A stretch of 18,043 nt of DNA, taken from assembly GCA_944381295.1 (NCBI GenBank), contig CALWKP010000097.1, positions 1-18,043 on the forward strand, read 5' to 3'. A model generated the notes under the pieces. That model was not told where the DNA came from. It worked only from the letters and a program-made list of their open reading frames with translations, and did no database searches. The translations under genes and the position numbers were made by a program. Below are positions 7,382 through 15,756 of this stretch, piece after piece. Numbering within the stretch: the first letter of the stretch is position 1; every line of letters begins with the position of its first letter. This DNA is from an uncultured Clostridia bacterium. Its GTDB lineage: Bacteria; Bacillota; Clostridia; Oscillospirales; Acutalibacteraceae.

Positions 7382-7518
7382 CGAAATATTTTTGTTGAAC
7401 AGGTTCCATTTCTCTATGGTATCCCAGATGATTTTTGAAATAAAGTTGTTGCAAACGGAAATAGCAAAAATGCAATACTTTAAAATGATATAAATAATAG
7501 GTGGAGTCACCTTGTGAG

Positions 7519-7559
7519 AAGGCGCTTTCTTGACTGTTTCAGCAAAGAAAGCGCCTTTT
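7519..7559 (+). terminator. Rho-independent terminator of the ferredoxin-cupin operon
   Basis: A perfect 13-bp stem, AAGGCGCTTTCTT (7519-7531) with AAGAAAGCGCCTT (7545-7557), encloses a 13-base loop, and the stem ends in a T run (7556-7559). It lies 138 bases after the cupin stop. The reverse strand has no T-run, so it mainly serves the forward direction. The stretch 7382-7518 is AT-rich and contains no gene; TATAAA at 7489-7494 could be a weak -10 for a short transcript ending here, but no -35 supports it. Confidence 0.8.
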
Positions 7560-7586
7560 GTGTAACAATATGGGAAAAACAGAAGC

Positions 7587-10500
7587 TCAAAACAGACTAA
7601 GTTGTTCCGCAACATCCGGCTGTGTTCTGCTGGATGCCGTTTCTTCTTTAATGGATTGCAAAGGAAGTTCGGCAAGAAAAGGAGAGGAGGCTTGCGCAGA
7701 ACTTAAAATTAATTCCTCCTGAGCCCGGGTAATGCCGACAAAAAATAACCGGCGTTCTTCTTCTGTGTCGGTAGGATGACGTGGGGATTCCAACGGGAGC
7801 ATTCCCTGCTTGACACCTGCCAGAAAGACAACGGGAAATTCCAATCCTTTTGCTCCATGCAAGGTCATAAGACGTACCGCTCCGGAGGAATAATTTTTTC
7901 CAGAAATGCGGCATAAATCTTGTTCCTGACCGAGCAGGATAGCTTGTAGAAAATCCTGCATATGGCTATAAAATACAGAGGAATTCTCCAACTTTTTGAG
8001 AGATTCAGAGGCCGGATACTGAGTGTTCCATCGCGCAAACGTCTTGTGCGGTTTTTCTTTGGAAATTACAGGATGGTATTCCTTAACAGCAGAAATCCAA
8101 GGGGTCAATATCGGGTATTCTTCCGCTTCCTCTAAAAATTGTTCAGAAATACCTTCCGTCAGAAGCGAAGATGTTTTCGCCCATTCTATTAGGTCTGCCG
8201 GACAGTTCCAAACCAATTTCAGGCATGTTTGCAGGGATAATGCATCTTGCGGGTCTAGAAGCCACTGAAAAAAAGCGATGGTACCATGTACGATAGGATC
8301 CTGTAAAAAGTCCTCTTTTCCAAAAACAAGACAAGGGATGCTGTCATGGCGGAGGCATTTTTCAATCAGATCAAGCTGACGATGAGTCCTGCATAAAACT
8401 GCGATATCGGAAAAAGAACGTAGATTTTCAGAGCAGTTGTGTAAGAAATCCGAGTCCAGCATGTCCACACCGCCGGCCATTCGACTAATTTCTTTAGCAA
8501 TTGCAATCGCTTCTGAGAAGTCTGTTTCTGCATGAATCACACGAACAGGATGTCCGTCAGGTAGATAGGCTGTCAGATTTCGGTCAGCGCCTGGATTATG
8601 AGAAATGGTATGTAAAGCACAAGAAAGAATTTGTGGGGAAGAGCGGTAATTTTGGTGCAGCCGTATTGTTCGTAGAGTAGGGAAATCAGTTTGCAGCCGT
8701 TCAAAACACTGGCTATTTGCTCCGCGAAATCCATAGATAGACTGGTCAGGATCACCGATTGCAAAAAGATGTTTGCCGTTTTTTTGCCATTGGAGAATAA
8801 GTTCATACTGGAGTTGATTGATATCCTGAAATTCGTCAACCAGAAGATAGGAAAAACAGCGCTTTGGGGGATTGCTGGTCTCCAAAGCATTTTTTAGTAA
8901 ATCATCAAAGTCCAGCAGATGCAGGGAGGCAAGTCTCCGGCAGTACTCTTGATAAGCGTTAGAAATTTGGGAAGCCGCACCATTTTTTATTTTAGAGACT
9001 TCCTCAAGAAATTTTTTTGGCGATTCTTTCATGTCCAAATCATGAAGTACTTGCGAGGCAATTTCAAGCGCATCTGTTTCACTGAGAAGGGACGGACGTC
9101 CTAGAATCTGAAAACAGATTGCATGGAATGTACCGATCGTCATAGACCGCACAGATCGTTTCCCACCTAACCGAGCTTCAAGCCGCTGACGCATTTCTGC
9201 AGCAGCTTGATTGGTAAAGGTTACAGCAGTAATTTCTGAGGGACTGACACCAAGTTTTTCCACTAAATAAGCGATTTTGGCGACAAGCGTACGTGTTTTT
9301 CCCGTCCCAGGTCCCGCTAAAACGGCAACTGCCCGTTCTGTGGAAGAAACGGCAGCAATTTGCTCTGCATTCAGATTTTCGGTGACTGGCACAGAATCAG
9401 AAGGGGTATCTTTGGTAGAATGTCGGAAAGATACCGCTTTTTTGTTTGTTGTTTTTTTAGCAGAAGATGGACCGGATACTCCAAACAAGGAAATCTGGCC
9501 ATTCAAAGATTCTCGTTCTGAATCACTCAATAGGGATATGATCCCATATTCTCCGTCATATCCTGGGATGCGTTCTACACGGCCCTCCCTTAACCTCCGG
9601 ATTCCTTCTTCAAGACAAGGGCCGCCTTCCCGTCGGATATCTTCCAACGGAGCTTCGCGGAGAATATAAAATTCAGGTCCCAGTTTGTTTAGAAGAAAAG
9701 AGTAAAGTTCCTGATTTTTAGCCCCGGTAGCTGAGTATCCAAGGGAACCGGCAATGACTTCTGGTAAAGGTGCCAGACTTTCAAAAGTTTTAGCATTTTC
9801 TGGATGGAACCCAACAGGGCGGTCAGCAAGCTCCTCTACACGATGCTGTACACCGATCGTCAATTTTTTTCCACAGACAGGACATTTTCCTTCCAAACGT
9901 TCAGTTTCTTCCGGTGTCAAACAAATGTGACAGTTCCGATGACCGTCTAAATGATATTTCCCTTCTTCAGGAAAAAATTCAATTGTCCCCAAGAGTCCTT
10001 TTCCCGTACATAGAGCTTGCGAAAAACCGTGATAAGAGAGTTCGGTATCAAGAAGATTTGCTTCCCTGCCAAGTTTGGCAGGAGAGTGCGCATCTGAATT
10101 GGATACCAGAAAAAAACGGTCCAGTGCGGAAACACGCCAGTTCATAGGAGGATCAGAGGAAAGCCCGGTTTCCAGGGCGTGAATGTGTGGGGTAAGGTCC
10201 TCAAAACATTCTTCGATCATATCGAATCCGGAAAATGCTCCGAAAAGAGAGAAATGAGGCGTCCAAATATGCGCCGGGATAAAGACAGATTCCTGACAGC
10301 TATCCAGAGTGATTTCCAGGAGGTCTTTACAATCCAGGCCAAGAATGGGTCGGCCGTCAGAATGAATATTTCCAATCGCCTCAAGCTTTTTAGACAGGAT
10401 TTCCGCTTCTTCGAGTCCTGGCAGCAGGATGACATTGTGGACTTTTCGAACTCGTCCATTCTTTTTGTAAATAGAACTGATTTCTCCGGTGACAACAAAG

Positions 10501-10748
10501 CGGGGGGAAACACTGTTCGCGAGACCGGCGTCTGATAGAACCAGATCCGGACGCAGCTGGTAGAAACCGTTTCCGTCGGGGATCAACTGTTCCTGCATTT
10601 CTTTTCTCCATGCAGGATGGGTAAAATCTCCAGTCCCCAAAAGCTGGATCCCTTTGCGTCTGGCCCATAAGTCCAGATGTGGCAGGTCACAGTCTTTACT
10701 GGTCGCCCGGGAATATTTTGAATGGATATGAAAATCTGCAAGATACAT
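7587..10748 (-). CDS. Endonuclease Q-like PHP nuclease fused to a UvrD/PcrA-type helicase
   Basis: A 1053-residue fusion. Residues 1-420 resemble endonuclease Q, which nicks DNA 5' of deaminated bases. They hold the PHP metal motifs DFHIHS (5-10), GTGDFTH (38-44), AHIWTP (159-164) and SNSDAHS (216-222), then a zinc ribbon C273, C276, C289, C292. A Ser/Lys/Thr-rich linker (about 423-457) leads to a superfamily 1A helicase: Q motif at 459-467, Walker A AGPGTGKT (478-485), DEFQD (638-642), GDPDQSIYGFRG (665-676), QNYRS (699-703), TLHGAKGLEF (962-971), VGITRAQ (1004-1010). All motor motifs are intact, but the helicase part (about 595 residues) is shorter than the 720 or so of UvrD, mainly between motifs IV and V. 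QISLF (418-422) and the C-terminal QLSLF (1049-1053) look like sliding-clamp-binding peptides. The start at 10748 is chosen over one 24 codons upstream because the homology begins with MYLADFHIHS and AAAGGCGG lies just before it. Deaminated-DNA repair is inferred. Confidence 0.92.
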   Translation of the reverse strand: MYLADFHIHSKYSRATSKDCDLPHLDLWARRKGIQLLGTGDFTHPAWRKEMQEQLIPDGNGFYQLRPDLVLSDAGLANSVSPRFVVTGEISSIYKKNGRVRKVHNVILLPGLEEAEILSKKLEAIGNIHSDGRPILGLDCKDLLEITLDSCQESVFIPAHIWTPHFSLFGAFSGFDMIEECFEDLTPHIHALETGLSSDPPMNWRVSALDRFFLVSNSDAHSPAKLGREANLLDTELSYHGFSQALCTGKGLLGTIEFFPEEGKYHLDGHRNCHICLTPEETERLEGKCPVCGKKLTIGVQHRVEELADRPVGFHPENAKTFESLAPLPEVIAGSLGYSATGAKNQELYSFLLNKLGPEFYILREAPLEDIRREGGPCLEEGIRRLREGRVERIPGYDGEYGIISLLSDSERESLNGQISLFGVSGPSSAKKTTNKKAVSFRHSTKDTPSDSVPVTENLNAEQIAAVSSTERAVAVLAGPGTGKTRTLVAKIAYLVEKLGVSPSEITAVTFTNQAAAEMRQRLEARLGGKRSVRSMTIGTFHAICFQILGRPSLLSETDALEIASQVLHDLDMKESPKKFLEEVSKIKNGAASQISNAYQEYCRRLASLHLLDFDDLLKNALETSNPPKRCFSYLLVDEFQDINQLQYELILQWQKNGKHLFAIGDPDQSIYGFRGANSQCFERLQTDFPTLRTIRLHQNYRSSPQILSCALHTISHNPGADRNLTAYLPDGHPVRVIHAETDFSEAIAIAKEISRMAGGVDMLDSDFLHNCSENLRSFSDIAVLCRTHRQLDLIEKCLRHDSIPCLVFGKEDFLQDPIVHGTIAFFQWLLDPQDALSLQTCLKLVWNCPADLIEWAKTSSLLTEGISEQFLEEAEEYPILTPWISAVKEYHPVISKEKPHKTFARWNTQYPASESLKKLENSSVFYSHMQDFLQAILLGQEQDLCRISGKNYSSGAVRLMTLHGAKGLEFPVVFLAGVKQGMLPLESPRHPTDTEEERRLFFVGITRAQEELILSSAQASSPFLAELPLQSIKEETASSRTQPDVAEQLSLF

Positions 10749-10783
10749 GGAAGGGCCGCCTTTCCCAATAGAATTCCCACCTG

Positions 10784-10864
10784 CGCACGCTTCGCACCTC
10801 CGCCTGGCTAAGGGATGCAATCAAGCTGAAGTGCCCGCGTTTCTTCATCACTGCGGTTATTGTA
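10784..10864. repeat. Direct repeat copy 1 of 2
   Basis: This 81-base copy matches the copy at 10888-10968, offset by 104 bases. The right 19 bases (10846-10864, CATCACTGCGGTTATTGTA) are identical, the left 10 bases match at 9 of 10, and the middle has diverged; by hand count 49 of 81 positions agree. On the minus strand the right end reads TACAAT, preceded by TGTGA, an extended -10-like sequence facing the nuclease-helicase gene. Confidence 0.6.
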
Positions 10865-10887
10865 TCACACCTGCGGTGGGCAGGTCG

Positions 10888-10968
10888 CGCATGCTTCCTA
10901 CGGTCGCCGAGTGTTCTGAAAACTGGTGACTAGGATGCTCGCACTTCTACATCACTGCGGTTATTGTA
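10888..10968. repeat. Direct repeat copy 2 of 2
   Basis: Same length as copy 1 with identical right end (10950-10968). On the minus strand TACAAT (10963-10968) is preceded at 18 bases by TTGCGC, a fair promoter for the nuclease-helicase gene. The two copies could therefore supply tandem promoters. Differences near the right end are mostly transitions. Confidence 0.6.
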
Positions 10969-11059
10969 CCATATTTTTGAAAAATTGCGCAAAATAAAAG
11001 AAAAATACTATAAGGAAGTCCAAAAATTTCCTGATATGGTTTTTTGATAGAACAATATT

Positions 11060-11068
11060 TGTTATAAT
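11060..11068 (+). promoter_or_regulatory. Extended -10 promoter of the ABC exporter operon
   Basis: TGTTATAAT is a perfect TATAAT with the upstream TG of an extended -10. There is no good -35 at the proper distance, which extended -10 promoters tolerate. It lies about 60 bases before the exporter start. Confidence 0.6.
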
Positions 11069-11130
11069 AAAAGACAAAAGAGAAATGTAGGAAAGAAGAA
11101 ATTTAGATTTAGATGAGGGGATGATATTGG

Positions 11131-12873
11131 ATGTTTCGCCTGGCAAGGTTCCTTTCTGCCTATAAGAAACACGTGATTCTTGGTCCGATCTTCAAACTTA
11201 CAGAAGCAATTTTTGAATTGATCGTGCCAATGGTGACAGCTTCCATTATTGACGATGGCGTAAAAAAAGGAGATTTGGATTACGTCTGGAGAATGGGAGG
11301 AATCATGCTTTTGTTGGGAGTCGTAGGTTTAGGATGTGCATTTGTATGTCAGAAGTTCGCTTCAATTGCCTCCCAGGGATTTGGCACCGTGGTGCGCAAC
11401 GAGATGTACCAACATATCAACTCTTTTTCTCATGCAGAAATTGATCGTTTTGGTACACCTTCCCTGATTACTCGTATCACCAATGATGTCAATCAGCTTC
11501 AGTATGCAGTGGCAATGTTGATCCGTTTAGTGGTTCGTGCCCCGTTTCTGGCGATAGGTGCCATTGTGGCGGCCATGATGATTGATTGGCAACTTGGATT
11601 GGTGTTTTTAGTAGCAACTCCGTTGATTGCATTGGTCCTTTATGTGATTATGAGCCGTTCTGTTCCGTTCTTCCGGGTGATCCAAAAAAAATTAGACCGC
11701 ATTTCCTTGATCTCTCGGGAAGGTTTGTCTGGGGTGCGTGTAATTCGTGCATTTTCCCGGCAAGAGAATGAGGAAGAACGTTTTCAAGAGGCTTCAGACG
11801 ATCAAACCGATACAGCAGTAAGGGTGGGGAAACTGTCGGCTTTACTGAATCCCTTAACATATCTGATCGTGAATTTTGCGATCATAGCGATTGTTTGGTT
11901 TGGGGGTTATCGGGTAGAAAGCGGAGCAATGACCCAAGGGGAAGTCATTGCGTTTGTCAATTATATGACGCAGACATTTCTTGCGTTGATTGTGGTAGCG
12001 AATTTGGTTGTTACTTTTACAAAGGCAGCGGCTTCTGCTGCCCGTGTCAATGAAGTGCTTGATACAAAAACATCTGTTCCGGAATATACCAGTAAACCCG
12101 TTATTCCGCCGCAGGGAAACGATATTCCACGCGTAGAATTTCGGAATGTGAGCTTTTCGTATGACCAAAGTGAAAAGTATGCTTTGGAAGGAGTTTCCGT
12201 GTCAGTGATGCCGGGCGAGACAATTGGCGTAATCGGCGGAACAGGGTCAGGAAAATCAACTTTCGTCGGCCTGATCCCCAGGTTTTATGATGTGAGCAAA
12301 GGGTCAGTGTTGGTTGATGGAGTGGATGTAAAAGAATATCCGTTTGAACAACTTCGAAGCAAAGTGGGAATGGTTCCTCAGGAAGCGGTACTATTTACGG
12401 GAACGATTGAGAGCAATCTGAAATGGGGATGTCCCAATGCGTTGCCGGAGCAGATTGAAAAAGCGTTGGAGATTGCCCAAGCGAAAGAAGTTGTAGAGAA
12501 GAAAGAGCAAAAGCTCCAAACACCGGTAAATCAAGGCGGGAAAAACTTTTCTGGCGGACAGCGGCAGCGCTTAACGATTGCTCGGGCGTTGGTAGGGGAA
12601 CCACAAATTTTGATTTTGGATGATAGCTCCAGTGCTTTAGACTTTGCCACAGATGCAGCTTTGCGGAAAGCATTGCGGCAAAATACCAAGGATATGACGG
12701 TGTTTATGGTATCGCAAAGGGCAAGCACGATTCGGAATGCAGATAAAATTATCGTGTTGGATGATGGCAAAGTTGCTGGAATTGGAACGCACGAAGAGTT
12801 GATGGAACATTGTGAAGTCTATCAGGAGATTTGTTTATCGCAGCTCAGCAGAGAGGAGGCGGCCAGGAAATGA
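11131..12873 (+). CDS. Heterodimeric ABC exporter, subunit with degenerate catalytic residues
   Basis: A half-transporter of 580 residues with six predicted membrane segments (about 15-300) and a C-terminal ATPase domain (about 335-570), the usual length. Walker A is GGTGSGKST (369-377) and the signature FSGGQ (473-477) is canonical. Walker B is ILILDDS, where Asp 498 takes the place of the catalytic Glu, and the switch His is Gln (SQR, Q529). This matches the degenerate half of heterodimeric exporters such as TM287/TM288 and LmrCD. Its signature motif completes the working ATP site of the partner. GAGGGG at 11115-11120 precedes the ATG at 11131. The stop overlaps the next start by four bases (ATGA), so the two halves are translationally coupled. 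Substrates of this class range from drugs to lipids and peptides and cannot be told here. Confidence 0.93.
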   Translation: MFRLARFLSAYKKHVILGPIFKLTEAIFELIVPMVTASIIDDGVKKGDLDYVWRMGGIMLLLGVVGLGCAFVCQKFASIASQGFGTVVRNEMYQHINSFSHAEIDRFGTPSLITRITNDVNQLQYAVAMLIRLVVRAPFLAIGAIVAAMMIDWQLGLVFLVATPLIALVLYVIMSRSVPFFRVIQKKLDRISLISREGLSGVRVIRAFSRQENEEERFQEASDDQTDTAVRVGKLSALLNPLTYLIVNFAIIAIVWFGGYRVESGAMTQGEVIAFVNYMTQTFLALIVVANLVVTFTKAAASAARVNEVLDTKTSVPEYTSKPVIPPQGNDIPRVEFRNVSFSYDQSEKYALEGVSVSVMPGETIGVIGGTGSGKSTFVGLIPRFYDVSKGSVLVDGVDVKEYPFEQLRSKVGMVPQEAVLFTGTIESNLKWGCPNALPEQIEKALEIAQAKEVVEKKEQKLQTPVNQGGKNFSGGQRQRLTIARALVGEPQILILDDSSSALDFATDAALRKALRQNTKDMTVFMVSQRASTIRNADKIIVLDDGKVAGIGTHEELMEHCEVYQEICLSQLSREEAARK

Positions 12874-14618
12874 AGTGGTCTGTTTTGAAACGTCTTCTCC
12901 GGTACACAAAGCCATATGCAGGATATCTGTTCGGGGCATTCTTATGCGCTGTGATAAATATTTCTTTAAGTTTGTATGGACCGGTATTGGTGGGGGATGC
13001 GATCGATTATATTGTAGGGCAAAATGATGTAGATCATCCGGGAATGATACCGACTTTAGTTTTGTTGGCTGGAACCATTTTAATAAGTGCGGTTTTCCAA
13101 TGGCTAATGGCTTATTGCAACAATAAAGCGACGTATTCTACGGCAAGGGACCTGCGAATTATGACGTATCGGAAGATCAACCATATGCCGCTGAAATATA
13201 TTGACAGTCATGCGCATGGTGATTTGATCAGCCGCATTGTCAATGATGTTGACCAGGTAGCAGATGGATTGTTACAAGGATTGACACAGCTGTTCACCGG
13301 GGTCGTAACCATTCTGGGAACATTATTGTTCATGTTATGGATTAGTCCGGTAATTACGTTAGTAGTTGTTTTGGTCACACCGCTTTCCTTATTTGTTGCG
13401 TCTTTCATTGCCAAGCTTTCCCATCGGATGTTTGTAGAACAACAGGCTACCCAAGGAGAATTGAGTGGTTATATAGAGGAAATGATCAGCGGGCAGAAAA
13501 TTGTAAAAACATTTCATTATGAAGGACGGGCACAGGATAGCTTTCAAAAGATTAATGCCCGGTTATATGCTTGTGGAGTTAAAGCACAGTTCTATTCCTC
13601 TTTATCCAATCCTTCTACAAGATTTGTGAATGGTATTGTTTATACAGCCGTAGCGGTAATCGGTTCTCTTTGTGCAATTACGGGTTATCCTGCGCAGTTG
13701 AGTGTCGGTAATATTTCAGCATTTTTACAGTATGCGAATCAATATACCAAACCGTTTAATGAGATTACTGCGGTCATCACACAGGTACAGACAGCATTCG
13801 TCTCTGCAGAACGCCTTTTTAAAGTTCTGGATGAAGAGGAAGAACAGCCAGATTCTCCGGATGCTTTCAATATGGAGAGCTGTGAAGGAAATGTAGAGAT
13901 AAAGGATTTGTATTTTTCCTATCATCCGGAGACCAGATTGATCGAAGGGTTGAATCTGAGCGCGAAAAAAGGACAAAAAATTGCGATTGTAGGACCTACT
14001 GGCTGTGGTAAAACGACGATTATCAATTTACTGATGCGATTTTATGATGCTAATAGTGGAAGTATCCGGGTAGATGGTCACAATATTCAGGATATTACAC
14101 GGGGAAGTCTTCGAAGCATGTACGGGATGGTACTGCAAGATACGTGGCTGTTTTCGGGAACGGTACGGGATAATATTGCTTATGGCAGAGAAGATGCAAC
14201 AGATGAGGAAGTTATTGCGGCAGCGCGCGCTGCGCATGCGCATTCGTTTATTATGAGACTGCCAAACGGATATGATACCGTAATCTCAGAAGATGGAGGA
14301 AATATTTCTCAGGGGCAGCGTCAGCTTCTTTGTATTGCACGTGTCATGCTGGTAGATCCTCCGATGCTGATTTTGGATGAAGCAACAAGTAGTATTGATA
14401 CTAGGACGGAAGCTCGGATTCAGCAGGCGTTCACCAAGATGATGGAAGGTCGTACAAGCTTTATCGTAGCGCATCGACTTTCAACGATCAAGGAAGCAGA
14501 CATGATTTTGGTCATGGATCAGGGACATGTGATTGAACAGGGAACGCATGAGACCCTGTTGGAAAAAGGTGGGTTTTATGCCAACCTGTACAACAGTCAA
14601 TTTGCTAATGCAGAATAA
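12870..14618 (+). CDS. Heterodimeric ABC exporter, catalytically complete subunit
   Basis: Second half-transporter, 582 residues, with six membrane segments and a C-terminal ATPase. Walker A is GPTGCGKT (375-382), Walker B ILDEA with the catalytic E504, and the switch H535 is present. The signature is ISQGQ (479-483) instead of LSGGQ. It would face the degenerate Walker motifs of the first subunit, giving one active and one inactive ATP site. The start at 12870 is preferred over an in-frame ATG at 12831 because it overlaps the previous stop as ATGA and has AGGAGG at 12854-12859, and because the membrane-domain homology begins with KRLLRYTKPY. A hairpin follows the stop. Confidence 0.93.
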   Translation: MKWSVLKRLLRYTKPYAGYLFGAFLCAVINISLSLYGPVLVGDAIDYIVGQNDVDHPGMIPTLVLLAGTILISAVFQWLMAYCNNKATYSTARDLRIMTYRKINHMPLKYIDSHAHGDLISRIVNDVDQVADGLLQGLTQLFTGVVTILGTLLFMLWISPVITLVVVLVTPLSLFVASFIAKLSHRMFVEQQATQGELSGYIEEMISGQKIVKTFHYEGRAQDSFQKINARLYACGVKAQFYSSLSNPSTRFVNGIVYTAVAVIGSLCAITGYPAQLSVGNISAFLQYANQYTKPFNEITAVITQVQTAFVSAERLFKVLDEEEEQPDSPDAFNMESCEGNVEIKDLYFSYHPETRLIEGLNLSAKKGQKIAIVGPTGCGKTTIINLLMRFYDANSGSIRVDGHNIQDITRGSLRSMYGMVLQDTWLFSGTVRDNIAYGREDATDEEVIAAARAAHAHSFIMRLPNGYDTVISEDGGNISQGQRQLLCIARVMLVDPPMLILDEATSSIDTRTEARIQQAFTKMMEGRTSFIVAHRLSTIKEADMILVMDQGHVIEQGTHETLLEKGGFYANLYNSQFANAE

Positions 14619-14621
14619 AAA

Positions 14622-14657
14622 AGAACAGACGCCTTGGTTTTCTCAGGCGTCTGTTCT
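14622..14657 (+). terminator. Hairpin terminator after the ABC exporter
   Basis: A perfect 13-bp stem, AGAACAGACGCCT (14622-14634) with AGGCGTCTGTTCT (14645-14657), has a 10-base loop and begins 3 bases after the stop. The trailing bases (ATATCCTATT) are only partly T-rich, so a second hairpin just downstream may help. Confidence 0.72.
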
Positions 14658-14695
14658 ATATCCTATTGAAGGTTGGAATCTTTAACAAAAGACAG

Positions 14696-14721
14696 TATCC
14701 TGCTGAAAAGCAGGATATTTT
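14696..14721 (+). terminator. Second hairpin followed by TTTT, just before the WYL regulator
   Basis: TATCCTGCT (14696-14704) and AGCAGGATA (14709-14717) form a perfect 9-bp stem closed by a GAAA loop, followed by four T. It lies about 28 bases before the regulator start. It may back up the exporter terminator or act as an attenuator in the regulator's leader. Confidence 0.55.
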
Positions 14722-14748
14722 GGCAACTTATGAAAGAGGTGGGGGATT

Positions 14749-15756
14749 TTGGCGGAAGCATCCAGAATGAAAAAGCGGATGTTTGCATTGTTGGAGGTTC
14801 TGAAAAGGGAAACCGATGAAGAGCATCCGCTGTCGTCCCAGGAGATCTGTATGCGGCTGGAAGAAAAGGGGATCGCCGCAGAACGGAAAGCAGTGTATCG
14901 GGATATTCGTGTGTTGAATGAATCTGGGATGGAAATTTTGAGTACCAAAAGCCCAAAGGTTGGATTTTTTTTGGCGAAGCGGGAGTTTGAGCTAGCGGAA
15001 GTCCGCCTGCTCATGGATGCAGTGATGACAGCACCGTTTATCACAAAGAAGAAAACGACGGAATTGCTGCAAAAACTAGGGGAACAGCTCAGTTGTTACC
15101 AGGCAGAGGAAATGCTTGGACAGGTCTGTATAGACCAGCGAGTAAAATTTTCGAATGAAGAAATTTATTATACGATAGATGCGATTCATCGAGCGATATC
15201 AGAAAAAAAGAAAATTCATTTTTGGTATTACCATCAAATGATTAGTGGACTTCGAGCAAAACCGAATCAAGGGAGAGAGTTTACCATTAGTCCTTATGCG
15301 CTGTTGTGGTCAAATGATAAATACTATGTAGCAGGAAACTATGAAAAATACGATAGTGTGGGGAATTACCGCCTGGACAGGATGAAAAAAGTCACAGTCA
15401 CAAACGAAAAAGCACGTCCATTTGAAGAAGTCAGCGGATATGTGGGTCAATTCGACGCGGCAGACTATTTACGGAAAAGTTTTAATATGTTCAGTGGAGA
15501 ACCGCAATACATAGAACTCTCATGCGATGTTAGTCTATTAGAAACCGTATTGGATAAGCTCGACAGCGATGCCGACTTTTTGGGACACGGGAACGGGAAA
15601 TTCACAGTTCGTTCTAAGGTGCTTGCCAGTGAAGGTCTGGAGGAATGGCTGATGCAATATGGGGACCGGATAGAGGTTTTGTCGCCGCAGGAATTGCGGG
15701 AAAAGATGCGCAAAAAAGCAGAAAGCCTGCTGTGGTTGTACGGCAGTCAGGCATAA
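14749..15756 (+). CDS. WYL-domain transcriptional regulator
   Basis: A DeoR-like DNA-binding protein of 335 residues. An N-terminal winged helix (about 10-65, SSQEICMRLEEKGI then KAVYRDIRVL) is followed by a WYL domain with FTISPYALLWSNDKYYVAG (178-196) and YRLDRMKKV (207-215), and a C-terminal WCX-like region to 335. WYL domains bind small ligands or nucleic acid and often tune stress or defence genes. The start is TTG at 14749 because AGAGGTGGGGG lies directly upstream; an in-frame ATG at 14767 would remove six residues. It follows the exporter in the same direction across two hairpins, so it is likely a separate unit. Its 3' end overlaps the convergent mntP gene by 10 bases. Its targets cannot be deduced; either flanking transporter could be one. 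Confidence 0.92.
   Translation: MAEASRMKKRMFALLEVLKRETDEEHPLSSQEICMRLEEKGIAAERKAVYRDIRVLNESGMEILSTKSPKVGFFLAKREFELAEVRLLMDAVMTAPFITKKKTTELLQKLGEQLSCYQAEEMLGQVCIDQRVKFSNEEIYYTIDAIHRAISEKKKIHFWYYHQMISGLRAKPNQGREFTISPYALLWSNDKYYVAGNYEKYDSVGNYRLDRMKKVTVTNEKARPFEEVSGYVGQFDAADYLRKSFNMFSGEPQYIELSCDVSLLETVLDKLDSDADFLGHGNGKFTVRSKVLASEGLEEWLMQYGDRIEVLSPQELREKMRKKAESLLWLYGSQA

Larger units (their letters stand above)
10749..11130. other. Divergent non-coding gap with a diverged direct repeat
   Basis: About 380 bases between the divergent nuclease-helicase and exporter genes. The part 10770-10960 looks GC-richer than its surroundings and holds the two repeat copies. The part 10970-11130 is AT-rich and holds the exporter promoter. 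No gene is credible in either strand. Confidence 0.5.

Noticed and set aside
7382..7518. Small RNA gene after the cupin
   Set aside because: A -10-like TATAAA exists but no -35 or conserved fold; it is better read as the 3' untranslated part of the operon.
10749..10820. Longer start for the nuclease-helicase at 10820
   Set aside because: The extra 24 residues (Arg/Cys/Gly-rich) precede the conserved PHP start and lie in the repeat region; ATG 10748 has a ribosome binding site.
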